A stretch of DNA of 43,180 nt from JAQBXX01 sp947085325 (GCA_947085325.1 CAMTVY010000003.1:1-43180); one strand, 5' to 3'; numbered from the stretch's first letter, positions 6,701-14,662 are shown. Notes: generated by a model not told the origin, from the sequence alone. Translations and numbers: made by a program.

Positions 6701-7544
6701 AAAACGCGGACTGGGGCGCGGCCTCGATGCATTGCTCGGCGGTGCGGTTTCGGCCGGTCAGGTCAGCGATGGCGATCTGCGTACACTGCCGTTGGAGGCT
6801 ATCCGGCGCGGCAAATACCAGCCGCGCATGGACATGCGTCCGGAGACGCTGGAAGACCTCGCCAACTCCATCCGCGCGCAGGGCGTGGTGCAGCCTATTG
6901 TGGTGCGGCCCATTGCGGCGGGGCAGTACGAGATCATCGCCGGCGAGCGCCGCTGGCGCGCGGCGCAGATCGCGGGCCTGACCGACATCCCCGCCGTGGT
7001 GCGCAAGGTGGCCGATCAGGCCGCTATCGCCATGGCGCTGATTGAAAACATCCAGCGCGAAGACCTGAATCCGCTGGAAGAGGCCAACGCCTTGCAGCGC
7101 CTCATCAACGAATTCGACATGACGCACGAGCTTGCCGCCGAGGCGGTCGGGCGCTCGCGCGCGGCAGTGAGCAACCTGCTGCGCCTGCTCGCGCTCAACG
7201 CCGATGTGCGCAAGCTGCTGGAAACCAACGCGCTGGAAATGGGCCATGCCCGCGCCCTGCTCGGCCTCAATGGCAAGGCGCAGAGCGAGGCCGCGCAGCG
7301 TGTGGCCGACAAGGGTATGTCGGTGCGCGAGACCGAGCAACTGGTGCGACGCCTGCAGTCGACGCCCGCGCGCGGCAAGACCAAACCGCGCATCGACCCC
7401 GACATCCGCCGCTTTGAAACCGAACTCTCGGAAAAGCTCGCCGCGCCGGTGCGCGTGGAGCACGGTGATAAAGGCAAAGGACGGCTCATTATCAGCTACA
7501 ATAGCCTCGACGAACTGGAAGGTATTCTGAAACACATCAAGTAG
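6690..7544 (+). CDS. parB: Chromosome partitioning protein ParB (Spo0J)
   Basis: The 284-aa parS-binding CTP switch protein starts at GTG 6690 with AAGGAG upstream and the conserved KKRGLGRGLDALLG N-terminus. The ParB/Srx domain contains PRMDM, GEYEIIAGERRW-like QYEIIAGERRWRAA and ENIQREDLNPLEEA. The helix-turn-helix lies near ELAAEAVGRSRAAVSNLLRL. The C-terminal dimerisation tail ends in SYNSLDELEGILKHIK. A degenerate copy of that tail recurs at 9238-9453. No parS sequence was recognised in the window. Confidence 0.96.
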   Translation: MAIKKRGLGRGLDALLGGAVSAGQVSDGDLRTLPLEAIRRGKYQPRMDMRPETLEDLANSIRAQGVVQPIVVRPIAAGQYEIIAGERRWRAAQIAGLTDIPAVVRKVADQAAIAMALIENIQREDLNPLEEANALQRLINEFDMTHELAAEAVGRSRAAVSNLLRLLALNADVRKLLETNALEMGHARALLGLNGKAQSEAAQRVADKGMSVRETEQLVRRLQSTPARGKTKPRIDPDIRRFETELSEKLAAPVRVEHGDKGKGRLIISYNSLDELEGILKHIK

Positions 7545-7562
7545 CATCATGCAGCACGCGCT

Positions 7563-7745
7563 ATGTACGCCAGCGTACAGAACACCTTCGGCAAAGGGCG
7601 CATAAATGTCGAAGCCTGGACGTCGATCATGCACTACCTGGACTGGTACAACCGATGCAGACCGCATTCGAGCCTGGGCAAGAGAACGAGAACACCGGAT
7701 GAGGCTTACGCCGTGATGCTGCCGACGATTAAACCGGCATCATGA
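7563..7745 (+). pseudogene. 3' remnant of an IS3-family transposase (OrfB)
   Basis: The 60 codons read YASVQNTFGKGRINVEAW, then YLDWYNRCRPHSSLGKRT and TPDEAY. This is the C-terminal tail of an IS3-type rve transposase. The DDE core upstream is absent, since the parB stop lies only 18 bases before. The following bases to about 7795 (AATCCACTTAAAAACC and GTTCAAACGAGCGGGCC) resemble the right terminal region of such elements. It is dead DNA marking an old insertion next to parB. Confidence 0.75.
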
Positions 7746-7836
7746 GCAGCAGCGGGGAATCCACTTAAAAACCCTGGATTACTGTTCAAACGAGCGGGCC
7801 ACGGCTAATAAGCAGCAGCCAATTTAAGGAGGGTCT

Positions 7837-9144
7837 ATGTTCAACCAGCGTTTTCTTTTAATCGTATCTTTATTAATCCCGTTTATCTTAAGTGCACCCG
7901 CCGCCGCGGCTGATGCAAAAGCCACGCCGGTCATAGACAAATTTTACGTCGAGCAGGTGGAGAGCCTCGACCCGGACACCGATTTGGTGTTTATCCTGGA
8001 AGGTACATCGGGCGGCACGGCCAGGTTACGCATCAGCGGTATCGCGCGCACCATTCCCATGCAAGAGGTTGAGTCGGGCGTGTATGAAGGCAGCTACACC
8101 ATCAAGCGTACGGATAAACTTAAGGCTAATGTCCGCGTGAGCGCCACGCTTGAGAAGAGAGGACTGCTGACCACTCAGCGCCTGGGGCAGTCGCTCACAA
8201 CCGACTCCAGCACACAGACAGGCAGTTTGAGCATTGAGCGCTTCACCATGCAAGCCGTGGATCGTATCGAGCCCGGCGCCGATCTCAATTTCACGCTGAA
8301 CGGCACGCCGCGTGCCAAGGCTACGTTTACCATCGAAGGGGTGGTGACCAACGCACTGATGAGGGAAGCCAGCGCCGGCGTTTACGCGGGCACATACACC
8401 ATACGCCAGCGCGACAACTTCCCACCCGGCGTGAAAATCACGGCCACGCTCTCGCCACACACGCAATCGGTGACAGCAACGCTCAAACAACCATTGGTCA
8501 AAGACGCTGACGCACCGGTCATTAAAAATCTCACGCCGCGCGATGGTGAAACTGTATTATTGGGCAGCCGTATCTTCATCTCCGGCAGTTTTGACGACGG
8601 CGCAGGCTCCGGTGTAGATCCCACTGCGGTGCGCGTGCTATTTGACGGGCGCGACATCACCGATAGCGCCGTTATCACGGCAAGCTTTTTCAGCTATCAG
8701 CCTGAGTCTCCGCTTTCCATCAAGGAATATACAGTAGAGGTCAACGCCAAAGATCTGGCCGGTAATGCAACGCGTATGCAGTGGAAATTCAAAGTGCAGC
8801 GTGGCGAGGTGAAGCCAGATACAAGAGCCGTCTTGCCGCTCGAAATCCTGAGCCCCGCCAACAACAGCCAGGTGAGCGGCTCTGGAGCCGTGGAGGTGAA
8901 GGGCAGAAGCGCCCCCAATGTCGACGTGAGCGTAAATGTTGAGGCCTTCGCCTCGCTCGCCGGCATCATTGGAATGAATCAAAACATCCTCAACCGCACC
9001 GTGAGAAGTGACGCAAATGGTAACTTCATCTTCACCTTCAAGCCACTCTTCGTCGTACCCGGAACGCGCTACGAAGTGAAGCTCAGTGTCGGCGAAGGCG
9101 ATCAAAAACGCGAACAGACGCTGGTGCTCCATGCGCATAAATGA
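7837..9144 (+). CDS. Secreted protein with two tandem repeats and Ig-like domains
   Basis: This 435-aa protein has a Sec signal peptide (about residues 1-25, ending SAPAAAA). A domain of about 90 residues is present twice: IDKFYVEQVESLDPDTDL to VRVSATL, and IERFTMQAVDRIEPGADL to KITATL. Each copy ends with a GVYEGSYTI / GVYAGTYTI strand. They are followed by a Big-type Ig-like domain (APVIKNLTPRDGETVLLGSR, then AKDLAGNA) and a C-terminal domain starting LEILSPANNSQVSGSG. It has no membrane anchor, so it is periplasmic or exported. A very good RBS (AAGGAGGG) precedes the ATG. Binding or surface function is a guess. Confidence 0.85.
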   Translation: MFNQRFLLIVSLLIPFILSAPAAAADAKATPVIDKFYVEQVESLDPDTDLVFILEGTSGGTARLRISGIARTIPMQEVESGVYEGSYTIKRTDKLKANVRVSATLEKRGLLTTQRLGQSLTTDSSTQTGSLSIERFTMQAVDRIEPGADLNFTLNGTPRAKATFTIEGVVTNALMREASAGVYAGTYTIRQRDNFPPGVKITATLSPHTQSVTATLKQPLVKDADAPVIKNLTPRDGETVLLGSRIFISGSFDDGAGSGVDPTAVRVLFDGRDITDSAVITASFFSYQPESPLSIKEYTVEVNAKDLAGNATRMQWKFKVQRGEVKPDTRAVLPLEILSPANNSQVSGSGAVEVKGRSAPNVDVSVNVEAFASLAGIIGMNQNILNRTVRSDANGNFIFTFKPLFVVPGTRYEVKLSVGEGDQKREQTLVLHAHK

Positions 9145-9176
9145 GAGAGCCAATTAAGTAAGGCAATCGTCACAGA

Positions 9177-9201
9177 CGGCGAGGGTGACACGCCCTCGCC
9201 G
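9177..9201 (+). terminator. Hairpin after the secreted-protein gene, likely terminator
   Basis: CGGCGAGGG and CCCTCGCCG form a perfect 9-bp GC-rich stem with a 7-base loop, 32 bases after the stop. The T-tract is short (GTTTG), so termination efficiency is uncertain. Confidence 0.5.
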
Positions 9202-9237
9202 CCGTTTGTGAACGATGTGCCGGCTCTCTATGAAAAT

Positions 9238-9453
9238 CCGTTTTTCACCTTGAGCGGCAAGCCGCAAAGCTCGGCGGCGCAGGAAGTGGCAAGGAAGGCC
9301 GAGGCCCCGCCCTTGACGTGCGCCGGCAGGAAAAGACTAGGCGGAAAACTCAGCGCCAGCGTGCGTATTCAGTCCGGGGCGAAGGGTAAGCTGGTTATCG
9401 GCTACAACAGTCTCGACGAACTGGAAGGCATCCTGAAACACATCAAAAAATAA
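9238..9453 (+). pseudogene. Vestigial 3' fragment of a second parB
   Basis: The frame ends GYNSLDELEGILKHIKK, nearly identical to the ParB C-terminus in both protein and DNA. Upstream, LSGKPQSSAAQEVARK aligns with LNGKAQSEAAQRVADK of ParB. Roughly 35 residues between those blocks are lost and the N-terminal two thirds is absent. It has no HTH or CTPase domain and cannot work as ParB. It lies 1.7 kb downstream of the intact parB, beyond the IS remnant and the secreted-protein gene, and just before the methyltransferase gene. Confidence 0.85.
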
Positions 9454-9479
9454 CCCGCCGTGCAGGCTTACCCACAGGC

Positions 9480-10079
9480 ATGAACGAAACCGAGCGACGC
9501 CGTACGGAATGGGAAACGCGCTACCAGACTGGTGCGACGGGTTGGGATCGCGGCATGCACAGCCCCGCGCTCCATGCGTGGCTGGCGAGCGGCGTCCTCA
9601 TCCCCTGCCGCATACTCGTGCCCGGCTGTGGCCGTGGCTACGAAGTAGTGCACTTGGCACGGCTGGGTTTCGACGTCACGGCAATCGACATCGCACCCTC
9701 TGCCGTGCAGGCGCTGCGCACCGCACTTGCAGCGGCCGGGCTCTCAGCACAGATAGTGGAGGCGGACATCTTTCACTGGCAGCCGGACGCCACCTTTGAC
9801 GCCATCTACGAACAAACCACATTGTGCGCCATCGACCCTGCCACCCGCCGCGAGTACGCCGAACGATTAGGGGCATGGCTCAAGCCCGGCGGAAAACTGT
9901 ACGCCCTCTTCATGCAGATAAGTCAGCCCGGCGGCCCGCCGTTTCACTGCGAGCTCGCGGACATGCGCATATTGTTTCCTGTCGAGCGCTGGGCTTGGCC
10001 CGGTGAGGCAGCGGTGCGCATCGCGCACCCTTCGCGCGAAGAACTGCACGAACTTGGGTTTGTGCTTACGCGGCGGTAA
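9480..10079 (+). CDS. TPMT-family SAM-dependent methyltransferase
   Basis: The 199-aa protein matches the thiopurine S-methyltransferase/HOL-type family. It has the N-terminal WETRYQTGATGWDRGMHSPAL block, motif I ILVPGCGRGYEVVHLA at about 44-59, and TAIDIAPSAVQAL next. EADIFHW and IYEQTTLCAIDP are further family blocks. The substrate could be a halide, thiol, or metalloid such as selenium or tellurium; sequence alone does not decide. The RBS is weak. It stands alone between the parB vestige and the nitroreductase. Confidence 0.85.
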   Translation: MNETERRRTEWETRYQTGATGWDRGMHSPALHAWLASGVLIPCRILVPGCGRGYEVVHLARLGFDVTAIDIAPSAVQALRTALAAAGLSAQIVEADIFHWQPDATFDAIYEQTTLCAIDPATRREYAERLGAWLKPGGKLYALFMQISQPGGPPFHCELADMRILFPVERWAWPGEAAVRIAHPSREELHELGFVLTRR

Positions 10080-10122
10080 GAGTTATGCGGCCGCAACCGC
10101 ACAAGTGGGAGTTTTTGGTGGT

Positions 10123-10142
10123 GGCAGGCGTGTCCGCCTGCC
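10123..10142. repeat. Small palindrome (hairpin) in intergenic DNA
   Basis: GGCAGGCG and CGCCTGCC form an 8-bp perfect stem around TGTC. No T-run follows on either side. It looks like a dispersed palindromic repeat and not a terminator. The rest of the gap between the methyltransferase and nitroreductase genes shows nothing else but an attC-like half-site near 10192-10218. Confidence 0.45.
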
Positions 10143-10228
10143 TTGCGTGGATGCGCGCTGCGCAACCGGCATAAAGGCAGCATGAGTTACTATGGGCTAA
10201 CGATACAGATCACTGGCAGGAGGTTTAA

Positions 10229-10831
10229 GTGGACACGAAAACCGCAATAGAATCGCGCCGGGCAGTAAAGCAGTTCGACAGTAATCATAAGATGACAGAG
10301 GCGGAAACGGCACAGCTTATGTCGCTTGCTGTATTGGCGCCTACTGCGTTCAACATTCAAAACTGGCGCTTTGTGGTGGTGGGTGATGACGAACTGCGCA
10401 AGAAGATTCGTGCCGTGGCATGGGAGCAGGCCCAGGTTACCGACGCATCGCTGTTCATCATCGTCTGCGCCGATCTGAAGGCGTGGGAGAGAGATCCGGG
10501 GCGTTATTGGAAAAATGCTCCGCAACCGGTGCAAGAATTCATGATACCTGCGATAGACAAATATTATCGGGGACACGATCAAGTGCAGCGCGATGAGGCC
10601 ATGCGGTCATGCGGCATCGTGGCACAAACCCTCATGTTGGCGGCCCAGGCCATGGGGTATGATTCCTGTCCAATGGACGGATTTGATTTCGATGCAGTCG
10701 CAAAGCTGATTCGGTTGCCCGAAGACCATGTGATCGCCATGTTTGTCGCGATAGGGAAGGGAACCAAAGAGCCCTGGCCGCGCCCGGGGCAGCTCCCCTT
10801 GGCAGAAGTGATTCGTTACAACCACTTTTGA
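10229..10831 (+). CDS. Nitroreductase-family FMN flavoprotein
   Basis: The 200-aa protein opens with the nitroreductase signature ESRRAVKQFD (residues 8-17). It has the block LAPTAFNIQNWRFVVV, in which APT/S-x-x-N contacts FMN, and a late MAAQAMGYDSCPMDGFD-like region that shapes the active site. It would reduce nitro groups or quinones with NAD(P)H as a homodimer; the physiological substrate is unknown. The start is GTG at 10229 with GGAGG five bases upstream. It appears monocistronic. Confidence 0.9.
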   Translation: MDTKTAIESRRAVKQFDSNHKMTEAETAQLMSLAVLAPTAFNIQNWRFVVVGDDELRKKIRAVAWEQAQVTDASLFIIVCADLKAWERDPGRYWKNAPQPVQEFMIPAIDKYYRGHDQVQRDEAMRSCGIVAQTLMLAAQAMGYDSCPMDGFDFDAVAKLIRLPEDHVIAMFVAIGKGTKEPWPRPGQLPLAEVIRYNHF

Positions 10832-10867
10832 TGATGCACCATTAGCCGCTGCGCGCAGTCACCCTGC

Positions 10868-11554
10868 ATGATTAAAGCCATCGTCACCGACATCGAGGGT
10901 ACGACGTCCTCGCTGTCATTTGTGAAAGACGTGTTGTTTCCCTACGCGCGTGCGCATATGGCAGCGTTCGTGGCGGCGCATGCGCGCGAGGATGCGGTGC
11001 GCATGCTGCTGGACGAGGTGCGGCAGATGGTGGGCGGGCGCGCCGATGATGGGCAGGTGATTGCGCAACTCATCCAGTGGATAGACGAAGATAAAAAGGT
11101 CACGCCGCTGAAGGCGCTGCAAGGCATGATCTGGGAGGCGGGCTACCGGCAGGGCGACTTCAGGGGCCATGTGTATGAAGACGCAGTGCGCAAACTCAAA
11201 GAGTGGCACGCGCAGGGCTTAAAGCTGTATGTGTTTTCCTCCGGCTCGGTGCAGGCGCAGAAACTTTTATTTACCCACTCGGAGTACGGCGATCTCACGC
11301 CGCTGTTTTCGGGCTATTTCGATACCACGGTGGGGGCGAAACGTGAGCCGGGCTCTTATCGCAAGATCGCAGAGGACATCGGCCTGCCGCCGGGCGATAT
11401 TTTGTTTCTGTCGGATATTAAAGAAGAGCTCGACGCAGCAGGCACAGCCGGGATGCAGACGGTGTGGCTGTTAAGGGCGGATGGCGAGATGCCCGCCCCG
11501 GCGCATCCGCAGGCCCGGAGCTTCGACGCTATTCCGGGGCTGTTTAAGCCTTAA
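10868..11554 (+). CDS. mtnC: Enolase-phosphatase E1 of methionine salvage
   Basis: The 228-aa HAD-superfamily enzyme converts 2,3-diketo-5-methylthiopentyl-1-phosphate to the acireductone in methylthioadenosine recycling. Motif I, VTDIEGTTSSLSFVKDVLFPYA, is at about residues 6-27. Motif II is VFSSGSVQAQ. K in GAKREPGSYRKIA and the LFLSDIKEELDAA block complete the active site. No other mtn gene is in the window. Its stop overlaps by 3 bases the stop of the convergent DUF1134 gene. Confidence 0.95.
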   Translation: MIKAIVTDIEGTTSSLSFVKDVLFPYARAHMAAFVAAHAREDAVRMLLDEVRQMVGGRADDGQVIAQLIQWIDEDKKVTPLKALQGMIWEAGYRQGDFRGHVYEDAVRKLKEWHAQGLKLYVFSSGSVQAQKLLFTHSEYGDLTPLFSGYFDTTVGAKREPGSYRKIAEDIGLPPGDILFLSDIKEELDAAGTAGMQTVWLLRADGEMPAPAHPQARSFDAIPGLFKP

Positions 11555-12117
11555 AACGGCACCCAGGTCTTTTCCTGGCTGTAGCTCAGGTAGCCGATAT
11601 TCACGCCGCCGCGCAGGCCGACGCCGAGGCGTATGGGCGCAAGCACAATTTTACCCTTCTGCTGGTAGTTGATGCCCGCACCCGCGACGTAATAGAAGCT
11701 GCCCTCGACGGCGGGAAAGCGCTGGTAGATGGCGCTGGCCGCAGGCAGGTGATAGACCAGCACAAATACCTTGGAGGCGTTGGCGCCGGCATCGAAGCCG
11801 ATGGAGGGGCCGGTCCAGTGCACCTTGTGTGTGCCGCCGTTTTTCAGTGTGATGGTGCCGTCGCCATAGCGCAAGCCCACTACCAGCGCGCCGCTCACCT
11901 CTTCGCCCTTGATGTAACCGTTTGGCCGGCCGTGGTCTTCAAAGGCCTTTTCTATGACCTTGGCGAGACCGGCAGTGCTTTCGCCGAAAAACGCCTCGGC
12001 TTCCTTGAGGGTGGTGTTTTTGTCGTAGGTGTTCTTGTCGTCGGCTGCGGTCGCCAGCGGGGCGCCGAGCAGGCAGGTCATCAGGGCCGCGAGGGCAGAT
12101 AATGAGGTCAGGCGCAT
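11551..12117 (-). CDS. DUF1134 (EipA-like) exported protein
   Basis: The 188-aa protein has an N-terminal signal peptide (about 1-24, ending APLATA). The DUF1134 domain has the blocks SGALVVGLRYGDGTI, HWTGPSIGFDAGANASK and YYVAGAGINYQQKG. The family includes Brucella EipA, a periplasmic protein linked to envelope integrity. Glycine-rich strands suggest a small beta-barrel. It is convergent with mtnC and divergent from the atp operon, so its promoter lies in the same 160-bp gap. Confidence 0.85.
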   Translation of the reverse strand: MRLTSLSALAALMTCLLGAPLATAADDKNTYDKNTTLKEAEAFFGESTAGLAKVIEKAFEDHGRPNGYIKGEEVSGALVVGLRYGDGTITLKNGGTHKVHWTGPSIGFDAGANASKVFVLVYHLPAASAIYQRFPAVEGSFYYVAGAGINYQQKGKIVLAPIRLGVGLRGGVNIGYLSYSQEKTWVPF

Positions 12118-12239
12118 CGTCCAAGTCTCCTGTCAGATGGCGGGGGATGTCGAGTCAGTCTACCACAGCAAACAACGCGGCAAGGCACGCTGTGGTTGAC
12201 GCCCAGGCGGCGCGGCGTGGCTCAAATGCCGGGTGATCG

Positions 12240-12269
12240 TTGACGCCACACCGCCTCAACCTTTATACT
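12240..12269 (+). promoter_or_regulatory. Likely sigma-70 promoter of the atp operon
   Basis: TTGACG (12240-12245) and TATACT (12264-12269) are separated by 18 bases. Transcription would begin near 12276, only a few bases before the atpZ ATG at 12279, so the first message may be almost leaderless. No RBS is seen before that ATG, which agrees with this reading. Confidence 0.5.
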
Positions 12270-12278
12270 TCGCGCCCT

Positions 12279-12479
12279 ATGAGCAAGGCCAAGGGAACCG
12301 GCCTGGCGCTGATTGGGGTGGGTACGCTGCTGACCTCCACGGTGCTGGTCGGGCTGCTGTTGGGATATGGCCTCGATGTGTGGTTAGGATCACTCCCACT
12401 CTTCATGTTCATCTTGGGCTGCCTGGGTTTCGTGGGCGGATTCCTGAAGGTTTACAGGCTGTTGACCAAGCCAGAGTGA
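12279..12479 (+). CDS. atpZ: AtpZ/AtpI-like small membrane protein
   Basis: The 66-aa protein MSKAKGTGLALIGVGTLLTS has two membrane segments (about 6-28 and 35-57). It matches the AtpZ/putative F0F1-ATPase subunit family that precedes atpI in many operons and is thought to help c-ring assembly or Mg2+ transport. The ATG at 12279 is used; the open frame extends 13 codons further but that part overlaps the promoter. Its TGA overlaps the atpI GTG (GTGA). Confidence 0.75.
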   Translation: MSKAKGTGLALIGVGTLLTSTVLVGLLLGYGLDVWLGSLPLFMFILGCLGFVGGFLKVYRLLTKPE

Positions 12480-12886
12480 GCAGAAACGCACTCACGCAGG
12501 CGGTATCCGGCGGTGCGCGCGCTGTGATTGCCACGCAGGCAGTCATTTTGCTGGCGAGCGCGCTGGGGTCTTTTGCGCTCGCCGGGCCTTGGGCAGGACT
12601 TTCTGCCGGCTATGGCGGGTTGGTGGCCATGGCGCTGGCGTGGTTATTGAGTCGGCGCGTTGCGCGCGCGGGTGAGGCAGCGTGGCAGAGCAGTGGCCGG
12701 GGCATGCTGATTTTGTTTGCAGGCCTCGCGCAGCGATTTATGCTGGTGCTGGTGTTGTTGGGCGTCGGGCTGGGTGTGTTCAAGCTCCATGCGCTCGCCA
12801 CCATCACCGGGTTTGCCCTGACGCAGTTGGGCTATCTGATAGGAATGCGTACTACAGGTTCAGAACACAGGGGATCACAGCCGTGA
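12476..12886 (+). CDS. atpI: ATP synthase assembly protein AtpI
   Basis: The 136-aa protein has four hydrophobic segments and matches the AtpI family that promotes c-ring assembly. The GTG start at 12476 overlaps the atpZ stop by 4 bases, and its TGA overlaps the atpB GTG in the same way, so the three are translationally coupled. The membrane segments lie at about 15-35, 38-55, 72-95 and 100-120. Sequence conservation in this family is low, so the call leans on position and topology. Confidence 0.8.
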   Translation: MSRNALTQAVSGGARAVIATQAVILLASALGSFALAGPWAGLSAGYGGLVAMALAWLLSRRVARAGEAAWQSSGRGMLILFAGLAQRFMLVLVLLGVGLGVFKLHALATITGFALTQLGYLIGMRTTGSEHRGSQP

Positions 12887-13710
12887 GTGCAGCACCAGCC
12901 TCCTCGGGTGGAGGAACAGTCGAGTATATTCAGCATCACCTGACCAATCTGTGCGTCGGTGACTGCACGGGCGGCTTCTGGTCGTGGCATGTCGATACGC
13001 TTGCCGTCAGCAGCCTGTTGGGTGCGCTGATTGTGTTTACCAGCTGGCGTTTGGGACGGAATCTGTCGGCCGACAAACCCAGCGGCTTTCAGAACGTGGT
13101 GGAATCGATTCTCGAATTCGTCGGCGGTCAGGTAAAAGACAGCTTCCCCGGTCACAACCCACTTATCGCGCCGCTCGCGCTCACAATTTTCATCTGGGTG
13201 TTCCTGATGAACGCCATGGATATGATACCGGTGGATTTGCTGCCGTGGCTGGGCCAGATGGTGGGAATACCTTACCTCAAGGTGGTGCCCACTACCGATC
13301 TGAGCGCCACGCTCGCGCTCTCGCTTTCCGTATTTGCGCTGGTCATCTTCTATAACATCAAGGTGAAGGGGCCGGTCGGCTACCTCAAGATGTTCCTGTT
13401 TCATCCCTTCGGCAAATTTTTTATTCCAGTAAACATCGTCATGACCGCCATCGAAGAGCTGGCCAAGCCGCTCAGCCTCGGCCTGCGACTGTTCGGCAAC
13501 CTGTTCGCGGGCGAGCTGGTGTTTCTGCTTATCGCGCTTATTGGCGGTACGCTGGTCACAGGCCTGGCGGGCTGGCTGTTCTGGTTCCCGTTGCAGGTGA
13601 CGCTCGACCTCGGCTGGCTGATTTTCCATCTGCTGGTGATTACGTTGCAGGCGTTTATTTTTATGGTGTTGTCTATCGTTTATTTGGGGATGGCGCATCA
13701 GGAACATTAA
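12883..13710 (+). CDS. atpB: ATP synthase Fo subunit a
   Basis: The 275-aa membrane protein carries the proton half-channels. The essential arginine is in LSLGLRLFGNLFAGELVF. Other family blocks are FLMNAMDMIPVDLLPW and LQAFIFMVLSIVYLGMA at the end. I start at GTG 12883, coupled to atpI by GTGA; a longer upstream frame overlaps atpI. It is followed by an inverted-repeat element before atpE. Confidence 0.96.
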   Translation: MSAAPASSGGGTVEYIQHHLTNLCVGDCTGGFWSWHVDTLAVSSLLGALIVFTSWRLGRNLSADKPSGFQNVVESILEFVGGQVKDSFPGHNPLIAPLALTIFIWVFLMNAMDMIPVDLLPWLGQMVGIPYLKVVPTTDLSATLALSLSVFALVIFYNIKVKGPVGYLKMFLFHPFGKFFIPVNIVMTAIEELAKPLSLGLRLFGNLFAGELVFLLIALIGGTLVTGLAGWLFWFPLQVTLDLGWLIFHLLVITLQAFIFMVLSIVYLGMAHQEH

Positions 13711-13720
13711 GGCTTATAAA

Positions 13721-13812
13721 ACCCAACGCCAAGACGCTAAGACGCAAAGGTAAAGACAGTTATTGTTTTATGAATCTTGGCGTCTTTGCGACTTTGCGTT
13801 GAGTAGTTGAAT
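13721..13812 (+). repeat. Inverted-pair repeat, copy A (atpB-atpE gap)
   Basis: The left arm (CCAACGCCAAGACGCTAAG..., 13723-13749) and the right arm (CTTGGCGTCTTTGCG..., 13776-13802) are imperfect reverse complements over about 25 bases. The same family recurs at 16941, 19459 and 21552. In the mRNA it would fold into a hairpin between atpB and atpE. The distal part of the gap holds the atpE RBS (AAGGAG). Confidence 0.85.
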
Positions 13813-13842
13813 TTGAATTGTTTATTTTAAGGAGAGTAGAAA

Positions 13843-14133
13843 ATGACACCTGACATGATTGCAATGATTTATGCCTACACCGCAGTGGGCGTGGGCGTGA
13901 TTCTCGCCGCTGCCGGTCTGGGTTCGGCCATCGGCTGGGGCCTGATCTGCGCCAAGACGCTGGAAGGCATCGCGCGCCAGCCCGAGATGCGCCCGGCGTT
14001 GATGACCAACATGTTCATCTTCGCGGGCCTGATGGAGTCATTCCCGTTCATCATTCTCGCGTTCGGCATGTGGTTCCTGTTTGCCAACCCGTTCGTGGGC
14101 GCGCTGCAGGCAGCTATCGGCGCGGCGGGCTAA
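13843..14133 (+). CDS. atpE: ATP synthase Fo subunit c
   Basis: The 96-aa protein has two membrane helices joined by the polar loop ARQPEMRP. The ion-binding carboxylate is Glu65 in GLMESFPFI, not the Asp usual in E. coli-type c subunits. The Gln that ligates Na+ in sodium c-rings is replaced by Trp (GSAIGWGL), so proton coupling is more likely. As I recall, Acidithiobacillus-type c subunits look similar. The RBS AAGGAG precedes the ATG. Confidence 0.96.
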   Translation: MTPDMIAMIYAYTAVGVGVILAAAGLGSAIGWGLICAKTLEGIARQPEMRPALMTNMFIFAGLMESFPFIILAFGMWFLFANPFVGALQAAIGAAG

Positions 14134-14176
14134 TTGTCCCCCGCTCATACATTCAGCTTGATCGAGTGAGAAGCGC

Positions 14177-14647
14177 ATGAATATTACAGCCACTTTGTTT
14201 GGCCAGATTGTGGCCTTCATCCTGCTCATCTGGTTTGTTAACCGGCTGCTGTGGGGGCCGCTGACCGCGCTGATGAAGGAGCGCGAGAAGCGCATCGCCG
14301 ATGGCCTGGCCGCCGGCGAAAAGGGCCGCCATGATCTGGAGCTGGCCGAGAAGCACGCCAAAGAAGTGTTGCACAAGGTGAAGGCCCAGTCTGCTGAAAT
14401 CCTGGCGCAGGCCGAGCGCCGCGCCAACGAAATCGTGGAAGAGTCGAAGGGCAACGCGCGCATCGAGGGTGAGCGCATCATCACTGCGGCCAAGGTCGAG
14501 ATCGAGCAGGAAGTGAACCGCGCCAAGACCGAGCTGCGCACGCAGGTGGCGGCGATTGCCGTGAGCGGCGCGGAGAAGATTCTGGGCCGCGAGATCGACG
14601 CCAGGACGCACAGCGAAGTGCTGAACCAGCTGGCGACAGAAATCTAG
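14177..14647 (+). CDS. atpF: ATP synthase Fo subunit b
   Basis: The 156-aa protein forms the peripheral stalk. One N-terminal membrane helix (about 5-25, FGQIVAFILLIWFVN) is followed by a long charged helix (KEREKRIADGLAAGEKG onward) that dimerises and ends near LGREIDARTHSEVLNQLATEI. The length matches E. coli AtpF (156). It lies 43 bases after atpE and 15 before atpH. Confidence 0.97.
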   Translation: MNITATLFGQIVAFILLIWFVNRLLWGPLTALMKEREKRIADGLAAGEKGRHDLELAEKHAKEVLHKVKAQSAEILAQAERRANEIVEESKGNARIEGERIITAAKVEIEQEVNRAKTELRTQVAAIAVSGAEKILGREIDARTHSEVLNQLATEI

Positions 14648-14662
14648 TCCGGACACAGACCT

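Noticed and set aside
9208..9453. The 81-codon frame as a real small gene
   Set aside because: Its content is a decayed parB tail without the functional domains and with no RBS.
12233..12475. An N-terminal extension of AtpI by 81 codons
   Set aside because: It overlaps atpZ in another frame; the GTG at 12476 gives a normal-length AtpI coupled by GTGA.
12832..13707. A 291-codon open frame opposite atpB
   Set aside because: It is antisense to a clear atpB gene and has the His/Gln/Arg-rich composition of a shadow frame.
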